DNA of 64,000 bases from Candidatus Gracilibacteria bacterium GN02-872. Lineage in GTDB: Bacteria > Patescibacteriota > Gracilibacteria > BD1-5 > UBA6164. This document shows, one piece after another, positions 19,227-29,925 of this stretch (positions within the stretch are counted from its first letter, which is position 1; the number at the start of each line of letters is the position of its first letter). Under the pieces are notes generated by a model. That model made no database searches. It saw only the letters and a program-made list of their open reading frames with translations, and had not been told where the DNA came from. The stretch spans positions 62,001-126,000 of the forward strand of contig MOLU01000001.1 of assembly GCA_003260325.1 (NCBI GenBank). Direction: 5' to 3'. Made by a program: the position numbers and the translations under genes.

Positions 19227-19254
19227 ATTTTATTTATAAAATTTAATTTGTCAA
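19227..19254 (-). promoter_or_regulatory. Promoter of rpsU
   Basis: On the minus strand: -35 TTGACA (19249-19254), 16-bp spacer, -10 TAAAAT (19227-19232), 52 bp before the start codon. The -35 overlaps that of rbfA on the other strand. Confidence 0.7.
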
Positions 19255-19275
19255 AAAAAAATAAATTTGTAAAAT
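19248..19275 (+). promoter_or_regulatory. Promoter of rbfA
   Basis: -35 TTGTCA at 19248-19253, 16-bp spacer, -10 TAAAAT at 19270-19275, 35 bp before the start codon. It is a near mirror image of the rpsU promoter. Confidence 0.65.
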
Positions 19276-19310
19276 ATACAAAATATTTAAAAAATAAAAA
19301 ATCATAAAAA

Positions 19311-19649
19311 ATGAACAAAGACAGATTAAAAAAGCTAGAAATGACTTCTCACAAGATTTTAAGTGATTTGATTTTTGAGGAAACAAGTGAGATTTGAGTA
19401 GATTTCTGAATTATTACAATTACAGAAGTAACTATAAGTCCAGATTTATCTTACTTAGATGTTTGGGTTAGTGCACTAAAAAACGAAGAAATTTTAGCAA
19501 AAACTCTTGCAAAAAAGAACTATATAATTCAGTGAAAATACAATAAAATTATAAATATCAGAAAATTACCAAAAATAAGATACAGATACGATAAAAAAGG
19601 TAAAATCTGACAAGAAGTATGAGAAATAATTAATAAAATTACTAAATAA
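19311..19649 (+). CDS. rbfA: Ribosome-binding factor A
   Basis: 112 residues, normal length. KLEMTSHKILSDLIFEE at the N-terminus, ITEVTISPDLSYLDVWVSAL in the KH-like core, and KLPKIRYRYDKKGKIGQEVG at the C-terminus are the family landmarks (the last equals the PxLxFxxD motif with Asp kept). It matures the 5' end of 16S rRNA in 30S assembly. First gene of a two-gene unit with ftsQ, 14 bp apart. Confidence 0.9.
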
Positions 19650-19663
19650 AAAATATTTTAAAA

Positions 19664-20638
19664 ATGAGTATAAAAAGTTTTTTTTCCAAAATTTTTCGCT
19701 TTAAAAGAAACAATTCGCTTATTTGATGAAGAAATTCTAAAAAAGTTTTATTTAAAATGCCAAAAAAAAGTTTTTTCAAAAAAAGAAGCACTGTAAAAAT
19801 AAAGTTTGATTTTAAAAAACCTCTAAGATTTTTCAAAAGAAACTATATTCCTTACTATTTGATAACTTGACTTATACTTATTGCAAGTATCATTTTTATA
19901 GTACTTTGACCAATTTTTAGAGTTGAAAATATTAACATAATTAGAAAAGATTGAATTACAGATATAAATATCGCTTACAAAGCCGTTGATGATTTCAGAT
20001 GAGTTTCGATATTTAACATAGAAAAAACAGAAATCTTGGAAAGAATGAAAGATTATCAAGAAAATATAAAAGATATCAATTTGGACTTAGAATTCCCAAA
20101 AACTATAAATATTTTAGTTGAATCTTACAAAGAAAGATTTAATGTGAATATAAACTGAAAAAACTATATTTTACTTGAAAATGGTTCCTTGATAGCAACT
20201 GCAGAACCAAGTAAAGATTTAGAAAGTTTAGAAATAATTAAAAATATTGATAAAACAAGAATTTTGGAATATAAAATTGTTTTTGATATGGAATACATTC
20301 AAAAAATAGAAGAAATTGAAAGAATGGTAAAAGAAAATATTGCTTGAATAAATATAACTTCTTTAAAATATTATGAAAAAGAGAGAGAACTTCACATAAT
20401 TGTAAATGATTTTTCTAGATTGATTTTCTCCTTAGATAACTCAATAACTAGCGAAGAGCAAATAAAAAGCTTAGCCGTTCTTGATAGAGAAAATTCTCAA
20501 ATTTCAAATAATGATAAAATTTATATTGATTTAAGAATAAAATGAAAAGTATTTTTTTGCTCTATAGCTTGAGATAAAGACAAAAAGATAGAAAACCAAT
20601 GCAGAGCGAATCTAAAATATATTTATAATCAATTATAG
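19664..20638 (+). CDS. ftsQ: FtsQ/DivIB-like cell division protein
   Basis: 324 residues. A long basic cytoplasmic N-terminus (residues 1-58, Lys/Arg/Phe-rich), one transmembrane helix (about 62-82, ITGLILIASIIFIVLG), then a POTRA-like domain beginning FRVENINIIRKDGITDINI and continuing to a beta-rich C-terminal domain. This is the FtsQ/DivIB architecture: single-pass division protein linking FtsL/FtsB and the septal cell-wall machinery. Sequence similarity is weak, as is usual for this family, so the call rests on architecture. It follows rbfA by 14 bp. Confidence 0.72.
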
Positions 20639-20668
20639 TATTTTTGAAATAAAATAATTAGAAACTAA

Positions 20669-20699
20669 AAATATTCCTTAAATTTAGGAATATTTTTTA
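20669..20699. terminator. Bidirectional terminator
   Basis: Stem AAATATTCCT / AGGAATATTT with a 7-base loop and T6 between convergent ftsQ and the ATPase gene. It is a near copy of the hairpin at 18937. Confidence 0.85.
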
Positions 20700-21251
20700 T
20701 TTTACGCAACAAACTCAATCTCTGTGTAATTTTAGTTTCTTTTTGATTCAAACAATTAAACCTCAAGAAGGAGAATTTTTAAAATATAATCTATCAGCAA
20801 CTTGTACTGCAATAAGAAAAAGTCATCTTCATCTGATAGAATCATGTTTAGAATATCAAACTTTTAGCTTGTGAGCTCTCATTGTTTCCATATCAAGTGC
20901 TGTTTTTGATGCTCTTCATTTTCCATTATCTTCAACTTCCATAATAAAATCTACTTCTTCTTTTTCTTTTTTTACTTTTATTCTGAGAATATTATATCAA
21001 TCTTGATCACTTCCATATTCAATCGCATTATTATTCAGTTCGTCAGAAATCAAGATCATTCTTGCAATTACATCTTTTGGAAGTCACAAAATTTCTCAAG
21101 TTACTTCTACAAAGTCCCTTAAGTCTTTTGTTATGACAAAATCTGATTTGTAAATAAATTCCACTTCTAAAGTATTTCAATCAAAAAGTGGTCTAACAAC
21201 CTCATATTTATCAGTAGTCTCTGAAAGATTATTTACATAAATTTTTTCCAT
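20697..21251 (-). CDS. RsbW/SpoIIAB-like HATPase
   Basis: 184 residues. The GHKL ATPase fold is visible: N box ARMILISDELNNNAIEYGSD at about residues 60-80, G1 box EVEDNGKGRASK near 107, and G2 box RGRGLFLIAVQVADRLYF near 143. There is no sensor or dimerisation domain, so this is an anti-sigma-factor/serine-kinase type protein rather than a full histidine kinase. In Firmicutes such proteins hold a sigma factor until released by an anti-anti-sigma protein; no STAS partner or sigma factor is encoded nearby. The C-terminus ends with an unusual CC pair. Confidence 0.8.
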
Positions 21252-21361
21252 TCTTCCAAAAATAAATAAAGTGTTATAATAACTAATAAAATTATAACAC
21301 TATTTCTGGAAAAAAACAAAAAAAATACGTACTTTTTTTAAAAAAATACGTATTTTTAAAA

Positions 21362-21634
21362 TTATCTAATAGATTCTTTAAGAGTTTTTCAAGCTCTGAA
21401 AACAGGAGATTTCATAGCAGGAATTTTAATAGCTTTTCTAGTTTGTGGATTAACACCATTTCTAGCAGCTCTGTGAGAAACTTTAAATGCACCAAAACCA
21501 GTGATATTAACTTCTCCACCTTTTTTCAATTCTGCAGTAATAACTTCTATAAAAGAAGCTAAAGCTTTAGAAACAGCATCTTGACTTAATCCAGCTTTAG
21601 ATGCAACTACTTTAATAAAGTCTTGTTTTTTCAT
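21362..21634 (-). CDS. hup: HU-family DNA-binding protein
   Basis: 90 residues, exactly the HU length. MKKQDFIKVVASKAGLSQDA at the start, EVNITGFGAFKVSHRAARNG and the DNA-inserting arm RNGVNPQTRKAIKIP with the key Pro at about residue 63; the C-terminus ends GKTLKESIR after a single UGA glycine. Six of its seven-odd glycines use GGN, unlike most neighbours. Nucleoid-organising, dimeric, bends DNA. Located just downstream of the pilus operon terminator. Confidence 0.97.
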
Positions 21635-21813
21635 AATATAATTGTTAAAAATATAAGACGTTCATATTTTAGCTATTTTAAAACTAAATGCAAGTTTTTT
21701 TTATAAAAAAGGTGTAGATTATCTAAAAAACTTATTTATAATTAAGTTTTAAATACAAAGTTTTAACGGTAAAATAGACATTTCTTATAAAAAAGTAAAA
21801 GAATCAAAAAAAT

Positions 21814-21844
21814 AAAAGCAAATGCCTTTTTTGCACTGCTTTTT
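21814..21844 (-). terminator. Terminator of the pilus operon
   Basis: Two-part stem AAAAGCA / TGCTTTT with an inner TGC / GCA and an A-rich loop; on the minus strand it is followed by ATTTTTTT. It lies 21 bp after the last pilin-like gene. Confidence 0.6.
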
Positions 21845-21864
21845 GATATTTTCCTAAAAAATAT

Positions 21865-22794
21865 TTATTTACTAGTATTATCTGGACTAAAAATAGAAAA
21901 TCTTGACATAGAAGTTAAATCAGCAAGATTTATCCTTGTTTCAATATTTGTTTTATAAGATCCAGATTCTCATGAAGAAATTATTTTTATTTCAGGTTTT
22001 GTAAATTTTTCTGCTGAAGTCAGTGAATATTTAATAGTCTCATCTCAAGCATTATAAAGCTGTAAATAATTCGTTTTTGACTCTTCTAAAAAACTACTTA
22101 CAGATTTGTTTGCTTCAAAACTAAATTCTCTATTCTCTCAATAAATATTGTTTTTATCTCACTTTTCACTTAAACTTTTCAAAGCTCATTCTTTAAATTT
22201 ACTTCAATCTCAAGAAATTCAGTTTTGTTTTCAAATCACGTTCCAAGATATATTATTTGGGCTTCAATTTGTGATTTTTATTTCGTAATCTTTTATTTTT
22301 TCTTCCTTATAATCACATTTTTTTTCTTTTGTTGGTGTACAATTAACAATTTCTTCTTCATATAATCAATTTCATATTTCTTTTTTTGTTGTTTCTGTGA
22401 ATTCTTCAGAGTTTAGATAAAATAACGGAATTGTATTATACTCATCTCACTTTATTTCAAATTCTATTCATTCTCAATTTGTTTTTCAATCGTTTCCAAA
22501 GCTAATAATCACATCTTTTGTTGTCCTTTTCTCAATATTTTTCATAGTTGTTAAATCAAAATCTTTCAGAGATTTATCACTTCAAAATCAATTTTCTTTT
22601 ATATCAAGCAAAGCTAATTCTTGTGCAGATTCAGCTCAAGCATAAGTTTTTACGTAACTTCAAAGAACTTGATTATCTTTTAATTCTCACATTATAAGTC
22701 TAAAAACTCATGAAGTAAGCAAAATCAAGAAACCAATTATCACTGTTACGATTATAATCGAATATCATTTTTTATTTTTTAAAGATTTTCTCAT
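21865..22794 (-). CDS. PilX-like type IV pilus assembly protein
   Basis: 309 residues. N-terminus MRKSLKNKKG, then YSIIIVTVIIGFLILLTSGV: a prepilin-like helix, but lacking the Glu at +5 that true pilins have. That is the PilX/GspK-like pattern, where the minor pilin sits at the tip or primes assembly. AGAESAQELALLDIKENGFG follows the helix, as in PilX proteins. The long C-terminal domain is beta-rich, with Cys at about residues 168 and 175. Last gene in the pilus operon. Confidence 0.75.
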
Positions 22795-22813
22795 AAATTT
22801 TTATTATTTTTTA

Positions 22814-23449
22814 TTAGTTTGGTCTTTCTGAAATCGTAGTTTGAAAGTTAAAAATATTTTTTTCGACCAAAGAAGGTCTAACTCAAGCTTTTATAGAAGG
22901 CTGTAGTTTCAATAAAACAGTCAATTTTTTTACTCAGTTATAATTCACAACTTTGAAATCTGCATTTCTTACTGTAACTAAGCTATTTGTCACGGGGAAA
23001 AATTCTAAACTTTGATTTGACTCGTCTGAATTTGAGGATTTTTTAACTAAAAAGCATTCAGAATCCTTTTTATCACATTCAGATAAATTTGAAACCAAAT
23101 CAAATCATTCTCAGTTTGTTCTTTTAGTCGCGATACTATAAATATTTTCTTTTGTACAAAAACTAAATCACTGAGTAATAGAAGTTTTTTCTTCTTTATC
23201 AGATTCTTTAAGTTTACATTCTTCTCATAAATTTGCAAAAGCTCAATTTATTCAGTTTTTTATTACATCTTCAGATATTTCCATATAAACATTTTTTACA
23301 TTTTCTTGCATTGCTCTGCTGATTTCAGAATTGTAAGTTGTTTCTGAACTAACGATATAAATCGACATTACAGAAACCATTATTATAGAAAATATCGTTA
23401 AAGCAACCATTATCTCCACAAGAGTGAATCATCTTTTATTATTTTTCAT
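22814..23449 (-). CDS. Type IV prepilin-like protein (PilW/GspJ type)
   Basis: 211 residues. Leader MKNNKRG followed by FTLVEIMVALTIFSIIMVSV: textbook class III signal with Gly at -1 and Glu at +5. The mature domain carries five Cys (GEECKLK, FSFCTK, LSECDKKDSECF) that could form disulfides. It is placed between the PilX-like and PilV-like genes, the usual minor pilin order. Spacing to neighbours is 19 bp and 10 bp. Confidence 0.82.
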
Positions 23450-23459
23450 AAATATTTTT

Positions 23460-24113
23460 TTAATAAATTTTATAATTCGTAAAAATCTCTTCTACTTCAA
23501 ATTTTTGATATCTTTTTGTGTACCAAATAACAACAGAAGTTACTTTCAAAGCTTTGTCTGTGTCAAGATTTTCGATAAATTTGTCATCTCAAGTTAATTT
23601 TGAAACTTTTATATATTTATAAATTCTTAATTCTTTTTTCTGGCTATTTTGAGAAATATTTTCACAATAATCATACAAATTATTTGTTTCATCAAAACAA
23701 ACTTGATAATTTGCCAAACTCGCTATATCAATATCTTTTAATTCTTTGCTATCATCTATTTTATCTCCAGGTTTAACCTCAACAGAAAAAGTTTTATCAC
23801 TTCAAAAATAATTTGAAATTTTATAAAATTCTCAATCTTTAAAAACATTACAAGTTTCTCATTCACATCAAGTATCTTCTGGATTTATAATATTATAAGT
23901 CTGAGTATTTTTAAAATTTGAATCTCTGATAAATCTGAAAAGTTCTAATTGTTCTCTTGCTAAATTCACTCAAATTATATAACTTTTATTATAAATATTT
24001 AAATTTAAGTTTGAGTTTATTATAGAGTAAACTGAGGCTATTCAAAATAAAAATATCACTATTCAAACAAGTACTTCTATAATCGAAAATGCGCTTTTAT
24101 TTGATTTTTTCAT
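23460..24113 (-). CDS. Type IV prepilin-like protein (PilV/GspI type)
   Basis: 217 residues. Leader MKKSNKSA followed by FSIIEVLVGIVIFLFGIASV, with Glu at +5 but Ala rather than Gly at -1, tolerated by prepilin peptidases. Downstream region: NLAREQLELFRFIRDSNF, typical of PilV/GspI, then TGCEGETCNVF (a CxxxxC pair). Two bp from the preceding gene, so tightly coupled. Confidence 0.8.
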
Positions 24114-24115
24114 AA

Positions 24116-24769
24116 TTATTTATAATCAACTATATTTGTTTTTAGATAATAAGTTATTTCTTTTTGTAAAAACTCTGTTGTGGCATTTTTAAAAGAAAAT
24201 TTTATTTTTATTTTTCAAACATCTTCTTTTATTTCTGTTCACTGCGAATCTCAATTAAATCATTTCACTTTTATTTGTCAAGTTACAGATTCATAAAACA
24301 CTAAAATACTTTTAAACTCATTTCATCAGGCACTAAATCATTTTAAAAATATTGTTTTTTGAATTTCTTTCTTTTTACTTGGTTTCTCCAAATCTTCTAG
24401 TTTTATATTTTCAACTTTTTTATCATAAGGAAAAAAATAATAATTTACTACATCATTTTTTGATTCTTCACTTGTTAAAAAAATTCAAACAGATTTATTC
24501 TCAAATTCTTCTTTTAAACTTGAAGAATCAGATTTATTTTGAGAATTATCAAAAGAATTTTCTTCAGTTTTTAGCTTCAAACCAGAAACAGCTATGTTCT
24601 TTGCTTCGTAAAAACTTTGAGCAACTTCGCGAGTCGCTAATTTAAGCTTAGCTTTAGTTTGGTAAATATTATATGGAGCATAAGAAAACAAAAGCAAAAT
24701 ACCCATAATAGCTATAACAACCATTAATTCGATAAGAGTAAATGCATTTTTATTTTTTATATTTCTCAT
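24116..24769 (-). CDS. Type IV prepilin-like protein (GspH/FimT type)
   Basis: 217 residues. Leader MRNIKNKNA followed by FTLIELMVVIAIMGILLLFS with Glu at +5 and Ala at -1. The next part, TREVAQSFYEAKNIAVS, resembles GspH/FimT minor pilins. The mature domain is beta-rich and Lys-rich. It is separated from pilC by 64 bp containing no terminator. Confidence 0.8.
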
Positions 24770-24833
24770 AAAATATTTTTTTAATTATTATTAAAAAATC
24801 TAAAAATAAATCAATATTTTTAGATCTTATTTT

Positions 24834-25931
24834 TTAAGCAATAGTATCAGTTACTTTCATAATAGCACTAAAAATACCAAAAACAAACCATAAAACAAAT
24901 ATTCAAGCAAAAAGAATAGCTAAAGGTTCTATCCATTTTGTTAGATTAGCAAGAGCATAATCTACTTCTTTTTCGTATTGTTTATTTAGTTTTTTTGAAA
25001 TTTCTTCTATATTTGCTGTTCTTTCTCATACAGAAAGCATTTGTAAATAATCTGATGGAAAATAAATATGTTCTTTATCAACATCTTCCATAGATTTTAC
25101 AATTCAGTTTCAAGTAGAAACTTTTTCTTTCACTTCCTCAAATAAATGTTCATAAGTCATACTATTTGATGCTCTTCAAGTCAAATCAAGTGATTTTATA
25201 ATACTTACTCAGCTTCAAACAAGATTTCAAAGAGTAGAAGCAATGCTTGCCAAAACATAATTTTTATAAACTCTTCATATAAGTGGAGTTCAAAGAAGAA
25301 TTTTTTCTTTCATAAGTTTTCAGCTATTTGATCATGTAAAATAAAATACTGATCCAACAACAACTGTAAAAATTATAAGCAAAATCAAGATAAAATTATT
25401 TACTATGAAATCTGAAGCTCAAATAAGAGTTTGTGTTACATAAGGCAATTCTGTCCCAGAATCAGCAAAAAGTGGTTTTATCGCAGGGACAACATAAGTC
25501 ATAACTATAGCAATAGCTAAAAATACAAATAAAAGTATGATAGTTGGATAAGTAAGTGATCATTTTATTTTTTTTCTTAAATCATAAGTTTTTTTCAAAT
25601 CATCACTCAGTTTCATCAAAGACTCAGAAAGCTCTCAAGTTGCCTCTCAGGCCTCTATCATATAAACTTCTGATAAATTAAAAACAGAAGGTATTTTTCT
25701 CATTGCTCTAGAAAAAGAATCTCAAGAATTTATATAAGTTATAAGTTCAGAAATTTTTTGCTTAAAAAATGGACTTGCAATTTTTGAATTTACAGAAACC
25801 AAAGCTTCAGTTATTCAAACTCATCAATCAAGCATCACTGAAATATATTCAAAGAAATTATATTTATCAACAAGTCAAACTGTTCTAAACAAAATAATTT
25901 CTTTTTGTTGTTTGTTATTTAATTCTGACAT
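24834..25931 (-). CDS. pilC: PilC/GspF inner-membrane platform protein
   Basis: 365 residues. Two homologous GspF domains: residues about 25-150 with FFEYISVMLDGGVGITEALV, YMIEAGEATGELSESL and the membrane segment after LRKKIKGSLTYPTIILL; residues about 225-355 with LASIASTLGNLVGSGVSIIK and QMLSVGERTANIEEI. Three transmembrane helices. It is the platform on which the extension ATPase acts to polymerise pilin; no PilB/PilT ATPase is in this window. Start ATG is 2 bp from pilO stop. Confidence 0.93.
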
Positions 25932-25933
25932 AA

Positions 25934-26503
25934 TTATTTATTATAAAAAACTTTTAAAGGAATTACCACTTGAAAACCTTGACTTACAGAAGACAAATCA
26001 GATGATTGATTATCTTTATTTTCTGCATTTTCAGAATTATAAGAAAGATTTGTGATAAAAAATTTGTATTGTTTAGCTTCCATAAGCTCTTTTATAACTT
26101 GTGTAAGTTTCTTTTCACTTGGAACTGTAAGTGATAAATTAACATTTGATTCCAAAAATTGCATATTATTTAGTTTCGCATTTGTCAAAGATAAATTATT
26201 TATAGTTACTTTATTTGTTCAAGTAGAGTTTATTTTATCAACTACTTTATAAACAAATTCTAATAACTCGTCCTCTTTCAAAGGAGTTGAATACTTATCA
26301 AGTTCTTTTATTTCTCACTTTTTTATTTCTTTAGAAATATTACTCAAGTTAGAATGTTCTTTTGTCTTTTGTTCACGTTTACTAATCAAAGTTTCTCTTT
26401 CTGCACTTACATATTGAAGATCAAAAACTTGATCTTTTGTGAACAAAACCAAGATAAATAGTCAAATAACTATAAGTATAAATGATCAAAATTTATTATT
26501 CAT
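25934..26503 (-). CDS. PilO-like pilus alignment protein
   Basis: 189 residues: a single N-terminal transmembrane helix (FGSFILIVIGLFILVLF), a coiled-coil-like segment to about residue 75, then a ferredoxin-like alpha/beta domain (VTINNLSLTNAKLNNM, NLSLTVPSEKKLTQVI). That is the PilO plan. PilO pairs with PilN to align the inner-membrane complex. It overlaps the 3' end of the pilN-like gene by 8 bp. Confidence 0.7.
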
Positions 26504-27164
26504 TTGTTTTAGTTTTAGAAGGTAAAGTAGATTTTTTACTATTTTTTGTATCTGTTGTATCTGTTTTTTCTTTTGTAGTTGTATTTTGTTTTACAGATTT
26601 TATTTCTTCTTTTTTAGCTTTTGGAGTTTTTATTTTGAAATTTAATCCAAACTTTATTGTATCCATTCATTCAAAAGAATTTACAAAATCTAAGTCAAAC
26701 AAAGCTTCTTTGTTTTTATCTTCTCTATATTCTTTGATAAATTTCGCAACTTTTTCATAAGAAGTATCTTTTGATGAAACTGAAGAGGAAAGTTTTCTAG
26801 CTTCTGCTTCTGTTTTGATTTCTCAGTTTGCCAAAGCAAATCCTGAAAAACTAACTCAATACTTAGATCTGATATCAGCTAAGTGATCAATAAATTTGAT
26901 TACATTACTATTATTTTCAAGTCTCGCAATTTCTGTTTTGTATTTTTCAAGCAATTCATAAACTTTTATTTTTGGATCTTTCCTCAAATTCTCTATATTT
27001 GTTTCTATTTGAGAAATTTCTGATGAAATTTTTTCATTTCATGATTGCAAATATTTATTGTATGAAAATAAACCGATTGATAACATGATAACCAAAATCA
27101 AAAAAATACTTGGTAAAACTGGAAATTTTTTCGAATTATTTTCTAAAACTAGATTTTCATCCAT
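26496..27164 (-). CDS. PilN-like pilus alignment protein
   Basis: 222 residues: short cytoplasmic N-terminus (about 15 residues), one transmembrane helix (LPSIFLILVIMLSIGLF), a coiled coil (residues 40-90), a small globular domain and a disordered Lys/Thr tail (TTTKEKTDTTDTKNSKK). The architecture and position ahead of the PilO-like gene suggest PilN. First gene of the pilus operon. PilM, which normally binds the PilN tail, is not in this window. Confidence 0.65.
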
Positions 27165-27228
27165 AAATTTATATTATTTAATAAAATACACACTTATATT
27201 TTAACATATTTTTTTAAAATTTGTCAAA

Positions 27229-27265
27229 AAAAAGAATTGACTTTATAAAAAAATCAATTCTTTTT
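27229..27265 (-). terminator. Terminator of the VirB2-like gene
   Basis: A 12-bp stem AAAAAGAATTGA / TCAATTCTTTTT with a 13-base A/T loop, separating the VirB2-like gene from the pilus operon. Confidence 0.8.
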
Positions 27266-27275
27266 AAATTTTTTA

Positions 27276-27731
27276 CTAAGCTTGATCAAATATTCAAATA
27301 ATAAATCTTGCAATTGGATAAGCCAAAAATATAACAATTAATCAAATAATACAATTTATAATAATTTTTTTTGCATTTTCAACTTTGTCATCATTTCAAG
27401 CTGAAGTTAAAATAACAACTCAAGCTCAAATTATAATCACAACTGTTACAAAAAATAAAAATCACAAAACATATAAAATTATTTCTTGTAAATAAGAAGC
27501 AAAATCTCAATCTTTTTTAATTCAATCAATTCATTCTTTAGATTGTTCAATTCATTTATCAAGACCACATTCACTAGACCCAGGAGGACAATACGGAACT
27601 GTAGGAGTATTATTAAAAAGAGCAGACCTTGTGACTTCAGTTAAATAAAAATCATTGTAGGCAAAAGTATTTGAAAAACTAAAAGAAAAAATCGCAAAAA
27701 AAATTGCTATGTAAAAAAATATTTTTTTCAT
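27276..27731 (-). CDS. VirB2/TrbC-like two-helix membrane protein
   Basis: 151 residues: signal peptide (MKKIFFYIAIFFAIFSFSFS), a short exposed part with two Cys (PYCPPGSSECGLD), then two transmembrane helices separated by a short polar loop (ILTSAGNDDKVENAKK). This matches the TrbC/VirB2 pilin-like family common in candidate phyla radiation genomes. Four more proteins of this type are encoded at 55873-57693. No VirB4 or other type IV secretion components are in the window. Confidence 0.7.
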
Positions 27732-27834
27732 AAAATTTATTTTTTAAAAATATATTAAAAATATTATACAATAAAAAATTGTAAATTACAAAAAAATTGA
27801 TAAAATATTGCCACTTAATTTATAATTTAAAAAT

Positions 27835-28836
27835 ATGAGAATAAATAAAAAGGATATTTTCAGCATAATAGTGCTAGTTCCTGTTCTTGCCTGAATTTTC
27901 TACTTAAGTTGATTAGTTTCAGTTATTTGGCAAATTGTACTTATACTTGCATATTTATTTGTTTTTTGGCTTTTATATTTCTTAATCAAAAAAATATTTA
28001 GAAGCAAAAATATAACAAATCCTTGAACTATTGTAAGTAGATTACTTTTTATTTTCTCAATTTTTGTTTTTATTATAGTTTGAGGAGTAGCTTCACTTAG
28101 CTATTATTTCAATGAAATTTCTCCAGCAAAAATGCCAGAATACACTCTTACAAACTGAGAAAAAACTGTTATTTTCCAATGAATGATACATATTTGAGGA
28201 CAAAAATTTTATGATCAAGTAAAACAAAATTTGGATAATTATAGAAAAGAATGATTTACTCACTTTTTTGAATGAGTTAAACCAGGAAAACCTGAAAATC
28301 TAGAAAAACTTAGCAAAGCAATGTGAGTAAATTTTGACAAAGATGTTTACAAAAATATGTCTGAACTTTACTGAGTTGTTCAGCAAGATTATTATTATAT
28401 TCTTTGAAAAATAACAGAAAAAGATATAAATGTTGATATTAGTTTAGATGAAGTAATTGAAGAATATCTAAAAATAGCTGAAGAAAATAATTCTAACGAT
28501 GTTTATGATTTTACAAAGATTTTAGAATATGTTAAAAAAAATCTAAATCCAAGAGAAATGAAATTACTAGTTTATATAAACCAAGCAACTTTAAACTGAC
28601 TTCTTTCAAGCCACGAGATTTTAGAAAAAATGTCATGAATGTGAAATAAAAAAATATTTGATGTAATTATCTGAAAAAGAAATGAATTTTTAGCTAATGA
28701 AATACAAAAATCAAGTGATAAAAAAATTTATGTAACTTATTGACTTTTACATTTTGATTGAGTTCTAAAACTACTTCAAGCTAAAGATCCAAATTGGAAA
28801 ATCATAGGAAAAAAAGAGTACAAAATAATAGACTAA
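27835..28836 (+). CDS. TraB/PrgY/GumN-like membrane protein
   Basis: 333 residues. Three N-terminal transmembrane helices (about residues 10-90), then a soluble domain. Motifs resemble the TraB/GumN (TIKI-like) superfamily: FQGMIHIGGQKFYDQV near residue 112 (counterpart of GTAHVS), THFFEGVKPGK shortly after (the acidic residue after the second strand), and RNEFLANEIQ near 281. Family members such as TIKI are metalloproteases and PrgY blunts pheromone signalling. The topology here is reversed from PrgY, with helices first. Function inferred, moderately sure of the superfamily. Confidence 0.6.
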
Positions 28837-28864
28837 AAAAAGAGCTAATTATAGCTCTTTTATT
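28837..28864. terminator. Bidirectional terminator
   Basis: Stem AAAGAGCTA / TAGCTCTTT with ATTA loop, between convergent TraB-like and PrsW-like genes. Confidence 0.85.
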
Positions 28865-29825
28865 CTTTATAAAATATCGAACTGACATACAAATATCATC
28901 AAATAAAATATAAAAATAATACGATATTTATCCCAAAAACGATGGAAATATCAAAAATCAAATGAAGCAAAACAGCAAAGAAAAAACCAAAGAAAAATAT
29001 TTTAAAATACGGAAAAATAAGTCATTTTTCTTTGTAAGAAATATAAGCATTTGAAAAATAAAATGCAACAATACTACTACACAAAACGTGAACTATTACA
29101 GAAAAAATCGATCTAAAAAAATAAATTTTCACAAGTCAAAAATTTAATCAAAATTTTTCATAAAAATTATACAAATACAAAATATTTTCCACAAAACTAA
29201 ATCAAAGAGCGACAAAAATAGCATTTTCAACTCAAGATTTTACATTTTCAAGAGAAAAAATACTTGATTGCAAAAAATTGAAATGCTTAGAAGCCTCTTC
29301 TATAAAAGACACTATCAAATAATAAAAAATAATCAACCTAAAAGTGTCAAAAATAATTCATCAAAACGAAGAGGAATTCTGAATTTGAAAGTCAAAAAAA
29401 CCTAAAATAAAATTTAATAAAAAAATAAAAATACTTAGAATAATGATAAAGAAAACAAAAACTAAGAAATTTTTTAGATAAATTTTAAAAATATCCTTTT
29501 TCCTCAAAAGTAAAAATCAAAAGGCAAAACTCAAAATTACAATAAGAAAAATAAACAAACTAAGAGAAAATCAAAATTCTAAACTAGAAATAAATCCCTT
29601 AATCTGACTCAAAAAATAAAAGATATTTAAGTATTTAGAGTCCAGAAAATTTATAATGTTTCACATATAAAGAATCGGAAAAACTGACAAAATTCCTCAA
29701 AAAATCCCAATTAAAAACCTTTTTTTATTTAAAGGATTTTGGTCAATATAAGCGAAACTATATGCCCAAATAAGTATCGGGAAAAAAGATATAAGAGCCA
29801 AAAGTATAAAAAAAACTACATTCAT
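28860..29825 (-). CDS. PrsW family intramembrane protease
   Basis: 321 residues with about nine transmembrane helices. The three PrsW motifs are visible: SFIEEASKHFNFL at about residue 173 (EExxK), GFSFVENILYLYNF at about 212 (FxxxEN), and SVIVHVLCSSIVAFYF at about 243 (HxxxS region). In Bacillus subtilis PrsW makes the site-1 cut in anti-sigma factor RsiW under envelope stress. No anti-sigma/sigma pair lies beside it here. Whether the target is regulatory or another membrane protein is unknown. Terminates with its 3' end in a shared hairpin. Confidence 0.85.
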
Positions 29826-29897
29826 AAATTTTTCTTAATTTTACTATTTTTAAATAATAAATATTTAAAAAATAAGTCAAGAAAAAAATTATAAAAT

Positions 29898-29925
29898 AAA
29901 AAAATGGCTTTAAAAAACCATTTTT
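29898..29925 (-). terminator. Terminator hairpin
   Basis: Stem AAAAATGG / CCATTTTT with a loop of about 10 bases and flanking T tract on the minus strand, at the stop of the small membrane protein. Confidence 0.65.

Noticed and set aside
27276-27731. Main type IV major pilin
   Set aside because: It has a cleavable Sec signal and two helices with a polar loop rather than a class III prepilin leader, so VirB2/TrbC-like fits better.
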